Assembly (NCBI GenBank): GCA_903920005.1
Contig: CAIXKI010000122.1
Span: 1-41,132, forward strand
Direction of reading: 5' to 3'
DNA length: 41,132 nucleotides
Origin: an uncultured delta proteobacterium
GTDB lineage: Bacteria; Bdellovibrionota_C; UBA2361; OMII01
Part shown: piece by piece, positions 1-10,891 of the stretch
Position numbering within the stretch: position 1 is the first letter of the stretch
Layout of the letters: each line of letters begins with the position of its first letter
Notes under the pieces: model-generated
The model's database searches: none
What the model was told of the DNA's origin: nothing
Seen by the model: the letters and a program-made list of their open reading frames with translations, nothing else
Program-made: the position numbers and the translations under genes

Positions 1-2664
1 TCCGTAACAATGTGTACATACACCGCGCTGTGATTCACAGGTCAACACTGAACGGATAAGAATAGTGTCGATTCCCGCCGCTGTGATCTTCGAGGCAAGC
101 TCCTCATCGATCATGTTGTTGCGATTAACAAGGACATCGTTCGAGATCGGATCACGAACGTCCTCTGCAACCACACGTCCAAGGATACGATTTGAGAGTG
201 ACTCAATCTCCTCTCCGCCCTCGATGAGAGCTGAGATCTCGATGCCTTCCGCAGTTCCGCAATCGAGCTCAGAGATAATTGTGTCCTGAGCTACGTCTAC
301 GAGCTTACGGGTAAGGTATCCGGAGTTCGCTGTCTTAAGAGCTGTATCCGCAAGACCCTTACGAGCTCCGTGCGTCGATACGAAATACTGAAGAACAGTG
401 AGACCCTCACGAAGGTTAGCCTTAATCGGCTGCTCAATGATGGAACCGTCTGGCTTAGCCATCAGTCCTCGCATACCACCGAGCTGACGAATCTGCTGAC
501 TCGATCCACGGGCTCCAGAGTCAGCCATGATGAAGATCGGGTTGAATGAAGGTCCGCGCTTAGCTTCGCCAGTCGCGGCATCCTTAAACTCGGTCGACGA
601 AATCGTCTCCATCATGTCTTCGGCGATCCGGTCTCCCACATCTGACCAGATGTCGATGACCTTGTTGTATCGCTCTCCGGCCGTTACGAGACCTTCACGG
701 TACTGGCTATCGATCTCAGCAACCTTACCATCAGCTTCAGCAAGGAGAGGCTTCTTCGCGTCTGGAATAACCATGTCCTGAAGCCCGATCGAGATACCAG
801 AGATCGTGGCGAAGTAATATCCGTTATCCTTGAGCTTGTCAGCGAGAAGAACGGTCGCTTTGTTACCAGCGACTCGGAAACACTCGTCGATGAGCTGCGA
901 AATCTCCTTCTTCTTCATCACTTTATTGAAATGAGAGAAAGGAAGAACTCGTGGACAGAGATGGTACAAGAGCGAACGACCAACTGTCGTCGACTCTAGC
1001 TTTCCATCTATACGGCACTTGATCTTCGCTTGAAGGTGAGTCTCGCCTGATTGCCACGCGAGCCATACCTCGTCTGAACTGCTGTACGCACGGTTTTCGC
1101 CGTTTACGAACGGACGCTCACGAGTCATGTAGTACAGACCGAGAACGATGTCCTGAGACGGTACGATGATCGGCTTACCGTTTGCTGGGCTCAAGATGTT
1201 GTTAGTCGACATCATGAGAACGCGAGACTCAACCTGCGCCTCTACAGAAAGAGGGACGTGAACGGCCATTTGGTCGCCGTCGAAGTCCGCGTTAAACGCC
1301 GTACAAACGAGTGGGTGAAGCTGAATAGCTTTTCCTTCGATCAGGATCGGCTCAAATGCTTGAATACCAAGTCGGTGAAGGGTCGGAGCTCGGTTAAGAA
1401 GAACCGGGTGCTCACGAATAACTTCATCCAGAATATCCCAAACGACTGGCTTCTCCTTCTCTACCATCTTCTTCGCGCTCTTGATGGTGGTTACATAACC
1501 ACGCTCTTCGAGCTTGTTGTAGATGAATGGCTTGAAGAGCTCGAGAGCCATCTTCTTTGGAAGACCGCACTGGTGAAGACGAAGCTCTGGCCCTACTACG
1601 ATTACCGAACGGCCCGAGTAGTCCACACGCTTTCCGAGAAGGTTCTGACGGAAACGTCCACCCTTACCCTTGAGCATATCGCTCAAAGACTTGAGTGGTC
1701 GCTTATTAGGACCTGTAATCGTTCGTCCGCGACGTCCGTTATCGAAGAGAGCATCAACCGACTCTTGAAGCATACGCTTCTCGTTACGGATGATGATATC
1801 TGGAGCGTTGAGCTCAAGCAGGCGACGGAGACGGTTATTACGGTTGATCACACGACGATAAAGGTCGTTCAGATCGCTGGTCGCGAAACGACCACCGTCA
1901 AGTGGAACGAGAGGACGAAGATCCGGAGGGATAACCGGAACTACGTTCAGGATCATCCACTCTGGCTTGTTCTCGCTCTGTTGGAACGAGGTCAGAACTC
2001 GAAGCCGCTTAGCGAGCTTCTTCTTCTTCGCTTCCGATGTTACTTCCTTAATCTCTTCACGGAGCTCCGCGCAGAGCGGATCAACGTCGATGGCCCTGAG
2101 AAGCGTGAGGATAGCCTCAGCACCCATTCCAGCCTCGAAGCCTGAGCCGAACTCTTCGCGCGCAGTACGGTACTCACGCTCGGTGAGGAGCTCGCCCTGC
2201 TTAAGATTAGTCTTACCCGCGTCGATTACAACGTAAGCCTCAAAATAGAGAACCTTCTCAAGGTCTCGCAAGGTGAGGTCAAGAATGTTTCCAATACGGC
2301 TCGGGAGACTCTTAAGGAACCAGATATGAGCTACTGGACAAGCAAGCTCGATATGGCCCATGCGCTCCCGACGAACCTTGGACTGAATAACGTCAACGCC
2401 GCACGTCTCGCACCCGACGCCACGATGACGAAGGCGCTTGTACTTGCCACAGATGCACTCATAGTCCTTTACCGGTCCGAAGATCTTAGCGCAAAACAAC
2501 CCATCACGCTCAGGCTTAAGCGTTCTGTAGTTAATCGTTTCTGGCTTGGTTACCTCGCCAAACGACCAGCTACGGATCTTGTCTGGACTAGCCAGCGCAA
2601 TCTTAAGCGCATTGAACTTGATTGGGTTCTTTGGTCGCTCGAACAAACTAAATAAATCGTCCAT
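1..2664 (-). CDS. rpoC: DNA-directed RNA polymerase subunit beta', 3' end cut by window
   Basis: This is the N-terminal 888 residues of the beta' subunit, which forms the catalytic clamp of RNA polymerase; the frame is still open at the window edge. The active-site NADFDGD motif, which holds the catalytic Mg2+ with three Asp, lies near residues 457-463 (about 1,275-1,300). The N-terminal zinc-binding cysteines (CICGKYK... CETC) lie near residue 70. The window ends inside the second zinc site (C-x6-C-x2-C), matching E. coli C888/C895/C898. The ATG at 2664 follows a strong GAGGGAG ribosome site. It is the last visible gene of the rplJL-rpoBC cluster, 56 nt after rpoB. Identification is certain. 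Confidence 0.98.
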   Translation of the reverse strand, partial: MDDLFSLFERPKNPIKFNALKIALASPDKIRSWSFGEVTKPETINYRTLKPERDGLFCAKIFGPVKDYECICGKYKRLRHRGVGCETCGVDVIQSKVRRERMGHIELACPVAHIWFLKSLPSRIGNILDLTLRDLEKVLYFEAYVVIDAGKTNLKQGELLTEREYRTAREEFGSGFEAGMGAEAILTLLRAIDVDPLCAELREEIKEVTSEAKKKKLAKRLRVLTSFQQSENKPEWMILNVVPVIPPDLRPLVPLDGGRFATSDLNDLYRRVINRNNRLRRLLELNAPDIIIRNEKRMLQESVDALFDNGRRGRTITGPNKRPLKSLSDMLKGKGGRFRQNLLGKRVDYSGRSVIVVGPELRLHQCGLPKKMALELFKPFIYNKLEERGYVTTIKSAKKMVEKEKPVVWDILDEVIREHPVLLNRAPTLHRLGIQAFEPILIEGKAIQLHPLVCTAFNADFDGDQMAVHVPLSVEAQVESRVLMMSTNNILSPANGKPIIVPSQDIVLGLYYMTRERPFVNGENRAYSSSDEVWLAWQSGETHLQAKIKCRIDGKLESTTVGRSLLYHLCPRVLPFSHFNKVMKKKEISQLIDECFRVAGNKATVLLADKLKDNGYYFATISGISIGLQDMVIPDAKKPLLAEADGKVAEIDSQYREGLVTAGERYNKVIDIWSDVGDRIAEDMMETISSTEFKDAATGEAKRGPSFNPIFIMADSGARGSSQQIRQLGGMRGLMAKPDGSIIEQPIKANLREGLTVLQYFVSTHGARKGLADTALKTANSGYLTRKLVDVAQDTIISELDCGTAEGIEISALIEGGEEIESLSNRILGRVVAEDVRDPISNDVLVNRNNMIDEELASKITAAGIDTILIRSVLTCESQRGVCTHCYG

Positions 2665-2708
2665 GTATCTCCCTCAGTTTGAAATCAAAAGCAGCTCGAA
2701 ATCGATGG

Positions 2709-2733
2709 AGCTGCCGTCCATTAGACGGCAGCT
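2709..2733 (-). other. Perfect 10-bp hairpin with the rpoB stop codon in its loop
   Basis: On the minus strand AGCTGCCGTC and GACGGCAGCT form a perfect 10-bp stem around the loop TAATG. The loop begins with the rpoB TAA stop (2721-2723). No T-run follows, so it is not an intrinsic terminator. The rpoC ribosome site lies about 35 nt downstream. It could be an RNase III or mRNA-stability element, or could affect coupling between rpoB and rpoC. The structure is read directly; the function is inferred. Confidence 0.7.
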
Positions 2734-5700
2734 GCTGTTTGGTCTGGCTCGCTTGAAACCGGAGTCTCAAGAACCTCGCCTTCCTTCTTCTCTTCGACGA
2801 GCTCAACGTCGAGACAGAGTGACTGAAGCTCCTTCATCATAACGTTGAAGGACTCAGGCAAGCCTGGCTCAAGAACGTGCTCACCCTTAACGATCGACTC
2901 GTACATACGCGTACGGCCGGCCACGTCGTCAGACTTCACAGTCAGGAACTCCTGAAGGGTGTACGCGGCACCGTATGCCTCAAGCGCCCACACCTCCATC
3001 TCTCCAAGACGCTGACCTCCGAACTGAGCCTTACCACCAAGTGGCTGTTGGGTTACCAACGAGTATGGCCCAATTGAACGTGCGTGGATCTTATCGTCTA
3101 CCAAGTGGTCGAGCTTCAGCATGTACATGACTCCTACGGTGCCCTTCTCTGCGAATGGCTCCCCCGTGCGTCCATCATACAACTGTACTTTACCATCCTG
3201 CGGAACGCCTGCCGCGCCGAGGAGGTCCTGAATGTCAGTCTCCTTGGCAGCATCGAATACAGGGGTAGCAACTCGAACTCCACTCATCTCTCGACGCGCA
3301 AGATCAAGGACGTCGACATCGGACAGTCCGTTGATGAACTTCTCCTGCTCCTCACCCTTGTACCCGACACACAAGAATTCACGAATCTGCTTCGTAACGT
3401 CCTTCTTGAGTTGCGGAGTCGTGTCTATACGATCTGCTCCTGAGAGCGGATCAACGATCGACTCGACAAGCTCACGAATTCGTCGGCCGATGCTGTACGC
3501 AGCCCATCCAAGATGTGTCTCAAGGATTTGACCAACGTTCATTCGGGACGGAACTCCGAGTGGGTTAAGAACCATGTCTACTGGGGTACCATCAGCGAGG
3601 TACGGCATGTCCTCTTGAGGAAGAACTCGGGAGAGAACTCCCTTGTTTCCGTGACGACCCGCAACCTTGTCACCAACTTGGATCTTACGCCTCGTGGCAA
3701 CGAACACCTTGACCATCTTAATGATGCCAGGCGCAAGCTCATCACCCTCCTTGAGACGCTTAATCTTCTCATTGAGGTAAGCACGCTTGTTGTTAATGAG
3801 CTGACCAGTTCGCACAACGATCTTGTTGATCTGCTCCTGAATCTTCTCATCGCCAACTTGGATATCGCGGAGGTACTCGAACGATACTGAGTTAAGGATC
3901 TCAGCGTTAAGCTGAACATCCTTACCAATAAGCTCGGCGCGCTTATCATCCATCAACCGGCCAGTCGTAGCCTTACCAGAGAGGAGCTCTACGATCTCCT
4001 TCATAGCGGCGTCGCGAAGGATGTTGATCTCGTCGCGCTGATCTTGCTCAAGAAGAGATATCTCTCGCTTCTCAAGCTCAATCGTTCGCTCATCCTTATC
4101 TGTTCCCTTACGAGAGAAAACCTGAGCCGAGATAATCGTACCCTCCACTCCTGGTGGGAGCTTCAAGCTGCTATCACGAACCTCACCTGCCTTCTCACCG
4201 AAGATAGCTCTGAGGAGCTTCTCTTCAGGGCTGAGCTGGGTTTCGCTCTTCGGAGTGATCTTACCAACGATGATATCGCCTGGCTTAACCTCTGCTCCGA
4301 TGCGAATGATTCCGGACTCATCGAGGTTCTTGAGAGCCTCTTCTCCAACGTTCGGAATATCACGAGTGATCTCTTCTTTTCCAAGCTTTGTGTCACGAGC
4401 GATACACTCGAACTCCTCGATGTGAACCGATGTGAACACATCGTTCTTCACAAGGTTCTCACTGATGAGAACGGAGTCCTCGAAGTTGTACCCGTTCCAA
4501 GGCATGAACGCGACCAAGCAGTTCTGACCGAGCGCGAGCTCCGCCATGTCTGTTGATGGCCCGTCAGCCATAACCTCGCCCGAAGCGATCTTCTCGCCTA
4601 CGCGAACGATAGGCCGCTGAAGGATACAAGTATTCTGATTCGAACGACGGTATTTAATAAGCTTGTAGATATCTACGCCCGTATCAAGCGGATCATCCGA
4701 GATCTTATCGGCTTTGATCACGATACGGTCTGATTCTACAGACATTACCTTTCCGGAACGTTTGGCCACAACCGTAGCACCTGAGTCTCGGGCTACGATG
4801 TGCTCCATTCCAGTTCCAACGAGTGGAGCTTGGGCACGGAGACACGGAACCGCTTGACGTTGCATGTTCGAACCCATCAACGCTCGGTTAGCGTCGTCGT
4901 TCTCAAGGAACGGGATGAGGGAAGCAGCCACGCTCACGATCTGTTTTGGACTTACGTCGAGCTTTGTAACTTCTGGAGGCGGAACGAGGAGATACTCACC
5001 GTTACGACGAACTGGGATTGCCTGATCTTGAAGGTTCCCCTTCTTGTCCATGGCAACGATTGCTGGAGCGATCGTCTCCCTCTCCTCTTCAAGAGCAGAG
5101 AGGTAGACAATATCACCAGAGACCTTTCCACTGTTATCTACAACGCGGTACGGAGTCTCAACGAAACCGAACTCATTGACGCGCGCGTATACAGCGAGCG
5201 ACGCGATAAGTCCGATGTTTGGACCCTCAGGAGTCTCAATCGGGCAGATTCGACCGTAGTGCGTGGCGTTAACGTCACGAACCTCGAAACCTGCGCGGTC
5301 GCGAGTCAAACCACCTGGTCCAAGGGCGGACAAACGACGCTTATGAGTAACCTCTGAAAGCGGATTGGTCTGGTCCATGAACTGGGAGAGCTGGGATGAA
5401 CCAAAGAACTCCTTCACTACTGCCGCAACAGGCTTGTAGTTGATGAGGTCCTGAGGAACGAGGGTATCGATATCCTGCATTCCCATGCGCTCCTTAACGG
5501 CACGCTCCATACGAACGAGACCGATACGGTATTGGTTCTCGATCAACTCACCAACGGCGCGAACACGTCGGTTACCGAGGTGGTCGATGTCATCGATCGA
5601 GTAACGCTGAGCGTCTGTCGAGTTGCGGAGCTCTAGAAGGTACCTAACTGTCTCTTTGATATCCTCAGGAGACAACACGCCCTGGTCCATCGGAGGAGCC

Positions 5701-7178
5701 TCACGGCCCTGCGATATATAGAGCTTGTGATTCATCTTGTATCGACCGATATCAGAGAGATCGTATCGATCAGGATTGAAGAATAGGTTCTTGAAAGTTG
5801 CTTGCGCTGTCTCTGGACGAGGAGGATCGCCAGGTCGAAGGCGTCGGTAGATCTCGATCAAGCTATCAACCGCTGGACGACCAGACAATCGAGAGTAGAG
5901 CGAGTTCTCGCCAGCCATCTTGTCCGATACGAGGGTCTTCCAGAGCGACTCACCGATGTGATTATCATCGAGGTAGAGAACTCGGATTCTATCGAGTCCA
6001 AGCTCGCGCTGAAGGGTAATCTTACCCTTCTCTACGATCTCGCCCTTGGAGTTTACCTTGTCGGCCTTTAGCTCGTCACCAGCGTTAACGATGATCTCGA
6101 AGTGCTCGCAGATGGCTTTTGCATCTTTCTCATCGAGCTCAAGAACTGCCGGGCCGATGCGCTCGCGGATTACATCCCATCCAACGAGAACTTCACCCTT
6201 CTCCGCGATAACCTCACCGCTCTTAGGATTAGCAACATCCTCCGTAGCCTGGATAACGGTCTCAGCCGCGATCATTCCGATCACAGCCTCTGGCCCGATC
6301 TCGATCTCCTGAATCTCAGCCTCTTTAAGACGTCGGATAACGGCTTTATTGAATTTTCCGCCCTGCTTGACGAGAACCTTTCCACCCGCTTTGATCTCGC
6401 GGATAGCTTTGAGACCCTCAAGCTGATCGGCCTTGAACTCCTTCGTAACAAGACCCTTCGCGCCGAAGATGACCGTGTCGGTCTTGTAGTACGTAGCAAG
6501 TACGTCGTCCGCGGACATACCGATGGCGCGAAGGAGAACTGAAGCGTTCAACTTACGACGGCGGTCGATACGAACATGAAGAACGTCCTTAACGTCGAAC
6601 TCGAAATCGATCCACGAACCGCGGTACGGAATGACTCGAGCGGAGTAAAGGAGTTTCCCTGATACGTGGCTCTTTCCATCGTCGTGGTCAAAGAACACAC
6701 CAGGCGAACGGTGAAGCTGGCTAACGATAACCCGCTCGGTACCATTTATCACAAATGTTCCACGCTCGGTCATGAGCGGTATTTCGCCAAAGTAAACTAC
6801 GTCCTCTTTGAGGGCGCTCAGGTTACGAGCACCTGTTTCAGGATTAACATCCCAGAGAACGAGCTGAATGGTAACTCGCAGCGGAGCAGCCCATGTCATA
6901 CCGCGATCGCGGCACTCGTCTTGGTCGTATTTTGGAGTTCCAAGATTGTAGGATACGAACTCGAGTGAGGCCGTATTGTTGTAGTCTCGTATCGGGAAAA
7001 CCGATTTGAAGACCTTCTGAAGTCCAACTTCTTCCCGCTTCTCGGGCTCAACGTTGGACTGAAGGAATCTCTCGTAAGAGCTTTTTTGTATTCCTATCAG
7101 ATTTGGGATTTCGGCGACTTCGCCGTTTTTTGAGTAACTTTTTCGGAGACGGAGGTTGGTCTTGATTTTTGATGTCAT
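2721..7178 (-). CDS. rpoB: DNA-directed RNA polymerase subunit beta
   Basis: The 1485-residue beta subunit of RNA polymerase, which binds DNA and RNA at the active centre and is the rifampicin target. The rifampicin region ([17 protein letters not shown], then THKRR and SALGPGG) spans about residues 593-622. The residues matching E. coli D516, H526 and S531 are wild type; the residue matching N518 is Thr (codon 5367-5369). The family blocks [38 protein letters not shown] and [20 protein letters not shown] are all present. It is about 140 residues longer than the E. coli protein, mainly through an enlarged segment near residues 290-390 and a short acidic, Ala-rich C-terminal tail. The ATG at 7178 has only a weak ribosome site. 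It follows rplL after a 356-nt gap. Confidence 0.98.
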   Translation of the reverse strand: MTSKIKTNLRLRKSYSKNGEVAEIPNLIGIQKSSYERFLQSNVEPEKREEVGLQKVFKSVFPIRDYNNTASLEFVSYNLGTPKYDQDECRDRGMTWAAPLRVTIQLVLWDVNPETGARNLSALKEDVVYFGEIPLMTERGTFVINGTERVIVSQLHRSPGVFFDHDDGKSHVSGKLLYSARVIPYRGSWIDFEFDVKDVLHVRIDRRRKLNASVLLRAIGMSADDVLATYYKTDTVIFGAKGLVTKEFKADQLEGLKAIREIKAGGKVLVKQGGKFNKAVIRRLKEAEIQEIEIGPEAVIGMIAAETVIQATEDVANPKSGEVIAEKGEVLVGWDVIRERIGPAVLELDEKDAKAICEHFEIIVNAGDELKADKVNSKGEIVEKGKITLQRELGLDRIRVLYLDDNHIGESLWKTLVSDKMAGENSLYSRLSGRPAVDSLIEIYRRLRPGDPPRPETAQATFKNLFFNPDRYDLSDIGRYKMNHKLYISQGREAPPMDQGVLSPEDIKETVRYLLELRNSTDAQRYSIDDIDHLGNRRVRAVGELIENQYRIGLVRMERAVKERMGMQDIDTLVPQDLINYKPVAAVVKEFFGSSQLSQFMDQTNPLSEVTHKRRLSALGPGGLTRDRAGFEVRDVNATHYGRICPIETPEGPNIGLIASLAVYARVNEFGFVETPYRVVDNSGKVSGDIVYLSALEEERETIAPAIVAMDKKGNLQDQAIPVRRNGEYLLVPPPEVTKLDVSPKQIVSVAASLIPFLENDDANRALMGSNMQRQAVPCLRAQAPLVGTGMEHIVARDSGATVVAKRSGKVMSVESDRIVIKADKISDDPLDTGVDIYKLIKYRRSNQNTCILQRPIVRVGEKIASGEVMADGPSTDMAELALGQNCLVAFMPWNGYNFEDSVLISENLVKNDVFTSVHIEEFECIARDTKLGKEEITRDIPNVGEEALKNLDESGIIRIGAEVKPGDIIVGKITPKSETQLSPEEKLLRAIFGEKAGEVRDSSLKLPPGVEGTIISAQVFSRKGTDKDERTIELEKREISLLEQDQRDEINILRDAAMKEIVELLSGKATTGRLMDDKRAELIGKDVQLNAEILNSVSFEYLRDIQVGDEKIQEQINKIVVRTGQLINNKRAYLNEKIKRLKEGDELAPGIIKMVKVFVATRRKIQVGDKVAGRHGNKGVLSRVLPQEDMPYLADGTPVDMVLNPLGVPSRMNVGQILETHLGWAAYSIGRRIRELVESIVDPLSGADRIDTTPQLKKDVTKQIREFLCVGYKGEEQEKFINGLSDVDVLDLARREMSGVRVATPVFDAAKETDIQDLLGAAGVPQDGKVQLYDGRTGEPFAEKGTVGVMYMLKLDHLVDDKIHARSIGPYSLVTQQPLGGKAQFGGQRLGEMEVWALEAYGAAYTLQEFLTVKSDDVAGRTRMYESIVKGEHVLEPGLPESFNVMMKELQSLCLDVELVEEKKEGEVLETPVSSEPDQTAAAV

Positions 7179-7534
7179 ACGTAAGTGACTCTAAAGGCAA
7201 AAAGCCCACGCCGTCCTGGAGGAGGACTAGCTGAGCTAACTGCGCTTTGTTCCCCACCCCCACCACCTGAAAAGCACCGGCGTATGGAGGAGAGTTTTAA
7301 CAAGTTGAGCTGACAGATATGGAACTATACACCACTGAAGGTACTCGAGCTCTGAGTACAGCTTGAAGTGTATGGCAGCCCTGACAACTACCTATCAACA
7401 CACCTATAGGGACGCAACCCTTTAAGATCGCGCCCCTACAAGCAGGCTTCTATTATCACGAGTGAGGTTGTGCCTCGCTCGCAATCAAAAGACCAACGCC
7501 GTTTTGGCGGCGTTGGCTTGTAAGCGCAAGCTTA
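7179..7534 (-). promoter_or_regulatory. rplL-rpoB intergenic region with two attenuator-like hairpins
   Basis: This 356-nt stretch has no credible gene. Just after rplL, reading the minus strand, is a 9-bp perfect hairpin CCAACGCCG-CCAAAA-CGGCGTTGG (7493-7516) followed by TCTTTTGATT. Next comes a second hairpin (7459-7481) with CGAG and GAGG arms, one internal mismatch and the loop CACAA. This is where E. coli has a partial terminator (attenuator) and an RNase III site that lower rpoBC expression relative to rplJL. I see no clear sigma-70 promoter in the remainder. The attenuator role is inferred from position and structure. Confidence 0.55.
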
Positions 7535-7924
7535 CTACTTAAGGCTAGCCTTAGCGCCGGCTTCCTTGAGCTTCTTAACGAACTCTTCAGCCTCAGCCTT
7601 AGCAACAGCCTCTTTAACGAGCTTTGGAGCACCGTCAACAAGGTCCTTAGCCTCTTTGAGGCCAAGTCCAGTGATCTCACGAACCACCTTGATCACTTTC
7701 ACTTTCTCAGTGCCAGCTTCATCAAGCATGATCGTGAACTCGGTCTTCTCCTCAACAGCTGCAGCACCTGCACCTGCGCCCGCGCCAGCAGCCATCATAG
7801 CAACTGGAGCAGCAGCACTCACACCAAGCTCTTCCTCGAGCTTCTTTACCATCTTTGAGGCTTCCATAAGAGACATACCCTTGATGAAATCCACTACCCC
7901 GTCGAACGTATACGCTTCAGACAT
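7535..7924 (-). CDS. rplL: 50S ribosomal protein L7/L12
   Basis: The 129-residue L7/L12 forms the flexible stalk of the large subunit and recruits elongation factors. The N-terminal dimerisation helices end near residue 38. A Gly/Ala hinge (AAGAGAGAGAAA) lies around residues 45-58. The globular C-terminal domain carries the conserved [23 protein letters not shown] and LVDGAPK blocks. The ATG at 7924 follows a strong AAAGGAG site. It lies 73 nt after rplJ and before the rpoB attenuator region, the usual context. Confidence 0.97.
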   Translation of the reverse strand: MSEAYTFDGVVDFIKGMSLMEASKMVKKLEEELGVSAAAPVAMMAAGAGAGAGAAAVEEKTEFTIMLDEAGTEKVKVIKVVREITGLGLKEAKDLVDGAPKLVKEAVAKAEAEEFVKKLKEAGAKASLK

Positions 7925-7997
7925 GGTTTTTACTCCTTTCGTTACGACACAACTAAAAACAATTAACTCTTCAGCTCACCGGCTCAACCTGCCCCAA

Positions 7998-8552
7998 TTA
8001 AGCAGCTGCTGACTCACCTCCGAGCTTCTTTCGGTAAGCCTCAATTGATCTCACTACCTGTGCACCAGGCTCTGAGATTACTCGTGCTAGGCGAGTAGCA
8101 GGCTCCGAAATAAGGCTTAGCAACATAGCAAACGTCTCGTCTCTGCCAGGCATCTTCGATAACGAATCTACCCCATCAGCATCGACATACGCGCCATCAA
8201 GCCAAGCCCCTTTCACTCGAAATTTTTCTTTACCCTTCGCGAACTTCGCAAGCACCTTAGTCGGCGCTATCGCGTCAGTTGACGAGGTAATCACAAGCGT
8301 TGGACCAACGATGGTCTTGAGGAACTTCTCAAGCTCATCCTGCTTTCCGTCACTCTCAACTTTGGCTACCGCGATGCGAGCGAGTGTGTTCTTAACAACC
8401 CGTCCGACCGACCCAGCATTCTTGAGCTCACGGCGAAGCTCCGTGATCTGAGCAACCGTGAGACCACGGTAATCAGCGCACACAACAACCTGAGCACCCT
8501 TAAAACTTGAAATGAGCGTATCAAGCTCAACTTGCTTCTCAGCTTTTTCCAT
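7998..8552 (-). CDS. rplJ: 50S ribosomal protein L10
   Basis: L10 (184 residues) anchors the L7/L12 dimers to 23S rRNA and in many bacteria represses its own operon by binding the mRNA leader. The N-terminal rRNA-binding domain shows CADYRGLTVAQITELRRELK and VVKNTLARIA; the C-terminal helix for L12 binding is at the end. The ATG at 8552 follows a TAAGGAG site whose TAA is the rplA stop codon, so the two are probably translationally coupled. Only 12 nt separate it from rplA, so the long L10-binding leader known from E. coli cannot sit directly upstream. Confidence 0.97.
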   Translation of the reverse strand: MEKAEKQVELDTLISSFKGAQVVVCADYRGLTVAQITELRRELKNAGSVGRVVKNTLARIAVAKVESDGKQDELEKFLKTIVGPTLVITSSTDAIAPTKVLAKFAKGKEKFRVKGAWLDGAYVDADGVDSLSKMPGRDETFAMLLSLISEPATRLARVISEPGAQVVRSIEAYRKKLGGESAAA

Positions 8553-8564
8553 ATTCGAAACTCC

Positions 8565-9266
8565 TTACGCTCTGAGCGGTCCGATGTCTAAAGCTACTCC
8601 CGGCCCCATGGTGAGCGAGATTGAAGCTGATTGAAAATATAATCCCTTTGCGGTCGATGGCTTTGCTCGATTAAGAGCACTGAAGAGCGCCGAAACGTTC
8701 TCCAAGATCTTTGATCCACCGAACGAAGCCTTACCAACAGCGGCGTGAACCACACCAGCCTTGTCTACACGGTACTCAGCACGTCCCGCTTTAACGGACT
8801 TAACCGTCTCACCTACGTCAAAGGTTACCGTTCCGATTTTCGGCGATGGCATCAAACCACGTGGGCCAAGAAGCTTTCCGACCTTACCAACCTGAACCAT
8901 CATGTCCGGCGTAGCGACAACGCTGTCGAAGTCGAAAAATCCACCCTTAATCTTCTCAACGAGATCATCTCCGCCAACGAAATCGGCTCCAGCGGCCTCA
9001 GCCTCCTTAGCCTTGTCTCCCTTAGCGAAAACAAGAACTCGCACGGCCTTTCCCAGCCCGTGCGGGAGGGAGATTGAGCCACGCACGTTTTGGTCTGCCT
9101 TCTTGGGGTCAACACCAAGACGCACAGCCACCTCAACGGTCTCATCAAACTTCGCAGAAGCAGTCGATGCTACAACCTGACAACCCTCTTCGATTGAATA
9201 GAGTTTGCCCTCTTGCACCTTTGCTCGCTGCGCTCGGATTCTCTTGCCTTCTTTATTTCGAGCCAT
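8565..9266 (-). CDS. rplA: 50S ribosomal protein L1
   Basis: L1 (233 residues) binds 23S rRNA at the L1 stalk, helps release deacylated tRNA, and is commonly an autogenous repressor. Family blocks include [34 protein letters not shown] and [15 protein letters not shown], ending with the ALNRAKPS segment. The ATG at 9266 (MARNKEGKR) was chosen because family proteins begin there; the frame is open 30 codons further upstream without similarity. Unusually it is separated from rplK by 176 nt and is almost fused to rplJ. Confidence 0.96.
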   Translation of the reverse strand: MARNKEGKRIRAQRAKVQEGKLYSIEEGCQVVASTASAKFDETVEVAVRLGVDPKKADQNVRGSISLPHGLGKAVRVLVFAKGDKAKEAEAAGADFVGGDDLVEKIKGGFFDFDSVVATPDMMVQVGKVGKLLGPRGLMPSPKIGTVTFDVGETVKSVKAGRAEYRVDKAGVVHAAVGKASFGGSKILENVSALFSALNRAKPSTAKGLYFQSASISLTMGPGVALDIGPLRA

Positions 9267-9383
9267 AACTACACTTAAAAACGTACGTAAACTGAATCTT
9301 GGGAGGCACTTAGCACTCTGCCAGCTACCGCTTTCCCCTTCCGCCTGTAAACCCAATTTTAGGGTTGACGCCAGGGAGCCGGT

Positions 9384-9412
9384 AGCCTAAGGAGTTGCTG
9401 ACCTAAAGTCAA
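9384..9412 (-). promoter_or_regulatory. Putative sigma-70 promoter upstream of rplA
   Basis: On the minus strand TTGACT (9407-9412) and TAGGCT (9384-9389) are separated by exactly 17 nt in the rplK-rplA gap. Transcription would start about 110 nt before the rplA ATG, leaving room for a regulatory leader. The match is good, but promoter calls from sequence alone are uncertain. Confidence 0.45.
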
Positions 9413-9442
9413 TATCCCCAGGGTACTTATCTCCGAGCCTGA

Positions 9443-9865
9443 TTATATGACATCAACGCCCATGCTTCGGGCAGTTCCGGCTACTGTCTTGAAAGCTGCC
9501 TCTTCTTCAGTGCAGTTCAAGTCAGCCATCTTGGCCTTAGCAATCTCGCGAACCTGAGCCTTAGTTATCTTTCCAACCTTGTCCTTGTTAGGAACAGAGG
9601 AGCCCTTCTCAAGGCCGAGAGCTTTCTTAATCAGGTAGGAAACTGGTGGAGTCTTAAGCTCGAAGGTAAAGGAACGGTCCTTGAACACTGTAATTACTAC
9701 AGGAACCACCTCACCCTGCTGCTTCTGCGTGCGAGCGTTAAACTGCTTGCAGAACTCCATAATGTTCACGCCGTGCTGGCCGAGAACTGGTCCGATAGGA
9801 GGAGCTGGATTGGCTTTTCCACCCAACACCTGCAACTTAATGTATGTACTAATCTCTTTTGCCAT
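9443..9865 (-). CDS. rplK: 50S ribosomal protein L11
   Basis: L11 (140 residues) forms the GTPase-associated centre with 23S rRNA and is needed for ribosome-dependent activation of RelA. The N-terminal domain has the Pro-rich [22 protein letters not shown] block; the C-terminal RNA-binding domain ends with [13 protein letters not shown]. Its length is typical. The ATG at 9865 follows an AGAGGTGG ribosome site. It is 48 nt after nusG. Confidence 0.97.
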   Translation of the reverse strand: MAKEISTYIKLQVLGGKANPAPPIGPVLGQHGVNIMEFCKQFNARTQKQQGEVVPVVITVFKDRSFTFELKTPPVSYLIKKALGLEKGSSVPNKDKVGKITKAQVREIAKAKMADLNCTEEEAAFKTVAGTARSMGVDVI

Positions 9866-9913
9866 GTACCACCTCTAACTACAAACTCTGGTCGCCCTAG
9901 TCATTACGACCAG

Positions 9914-10465
9914 TTAGCACTTCTCCACCTGCATGAAATCGAGCTCAACTGGAGTAGCACGCCCGAAGATGCTGATCAACACTTTGACCTTGCCCTTCTC
10001 TGGCCTTACTTCCTCAATCGTTCCATTAAACTCAGCGAACGGACCGTCTACGACCTTCACTGCATCTCCCTGCTCGAAGTTCATCTTAGAACGAGGCGAA
10101 GCAGCCCCCTCCTCTACCTGGCTGAAGATACGAGAAACCTCGTCCTCAGTGATAGGCTCCGGAGTTGTTGCATCACCTACGAAACCTGAAATTTTTGGGG
10201 TCTCCTTAACCAAGTGCCAAGTCTCTTCGTTGAGAACCATCTGCACCAGGATGTATCCAGGAAAGAACTTCCGAGTTGAGGTCTTTTTCTGCCCCTTGAC
10301 CAACTCAACGACCGTCTCCTGCGGCACGTGTACTTCGCCGAAGAGGTGCGTAAGGTTGTTAAGTCGAACGCGCTCCTCAAGAGCCTGCTTTGCCTTCATC
10401 TCGAATCCAGCGTAAGCCTGAACGACATACCACTGTAACTTCTGTTCGCCCGTAGTTGTTTCCAT
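9914..10465 (-). CDS. nusG: Transcription termination/antitermination factor NusG
   Basis: NusG (183 residues) binds RNA polymerase and links it to Rho or to ribosomal protein S10. The N-terminal NGN domain shows WYVVQAYAGFE, FFPGYILVQM and the PKISGFVG block; a linker leads to a C-terminal KOW domain with GDAVKVVDGPFAEFNGTIEEV. The start METTTGEQ at 10465 was chosen over a 45-codon longer frame because NusG proteins begin just before the WYVV strand and because AGGGAT lies just upstream. It is 43 nt after secE. Confidence 0.96.
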   Translation of the reverse strand: METTTGEQKLQWYVVQAYAGFEMKAKQALEERVRLNNLTHLFGEVHVPQETVVELVKGQKKTSTRKFFPGYILVQMVLNEETWHLVKETPKISGFVGDATTPEPITEDEVSRIFSQVEEGAASPRSKMNFEQGDAVKVVDGPFAEFNGTIEEVRPEKGKVKVLISIFGRATPVELDFMQVEKC

Positions 10466-10508
10466 ATCGATCCCTATCCAATCGCACCCTGGCTTGTAAC
10501 TATTGCTC

Positions 10509-10730
10509 TTAGCCGAGCATCTTCCCCATAAGCCAGTTAAACGCGAGATCCATAACGAAGAGACACATAGAGATAAAAACGATGATGAGGAGAACCACAC
10601 CCGTCATTCTCATCGCTTCCTGCCGCGTAGGGGATTGAACTTTTTTAAGCTCATCAATACTGTCGGCGACGTATCCTCGCTTTGTCGACAGTGCTGACCC
10701 CGAAGCAGTACCTGCTACCTTCTCGTTCAT
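10509..10730 (-). CDS. secE: Preprotein translocase subunit SecE
   Basis: This 73-residue protein is the small essential subunit of the SecYEG channel in the inner membrane. It is the short one-membrane-segment form: a polar N-terminus, the amphipathic KKVQSPTRQEAMRMTGVV hinge helix, then one transmembrane helix (about residues 45-66). The ATG at 10730 has an AGGA site. Placement immediately before nusG is nearly universal and supports the call. Confidence 0.93.
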   Translation of the reverse strand: MNEKVAGTASGSALSTKRGYVADSIDELKKVQSPTRQEAMRMTGVVLLIIVFISMCLFVMDLAFNWLMGKMLG

Positions 10731-10838
10731 CTAAAATCCTAATATATCTCAATAAAATCGGTCTGGAGCTCCCGAGACTGACCTATCGAACCGACCGTCT
10801 TCAAGCCTCAAAAGTGGCGTTGAGCACGGCGAGTGCGC

Positions 10839-10867
10839 AAGGTAGCAGAATTTCAAGGCTCGAGCAA
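10839..10867 (-). promoter_or_regulatory. Putative promoter of the secE-nusG-rplK operon
   Basis: On the minus strand TTGCTC (10862-10867) and TACCTT (10839-10844) are 17 nt apart, and the -10 box is preceded by TGC, an extended -10. The downstream discriminator (GCGCAC) is GC-rich, as in stringently controlled promoters. The 11-mer TGCTACCTTGC here is identical to one in the suf promoter. It lies just after sufD, about 110 nt before secE. Confidence 0.45.
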
Positions 10868-10891
10868 ACAGCCGCTCTACAGCGCCCTAGC

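Noticed and set aside
1258-2145. A 295-codon plus-strand open frame opposite rpoC
   Set aside because: It lies fully antisense to highly conserved rpoC; its length follows from the codon bias of rpoC and the translation is Arg/Leu-rich without domains.
4800-5357. A 185-codon plus-strand open frame opposite rpoB
   Set aside because: A shadow of conserved rpoB sequence around and beyond the rifampicin region; no ribosome site or similarity.
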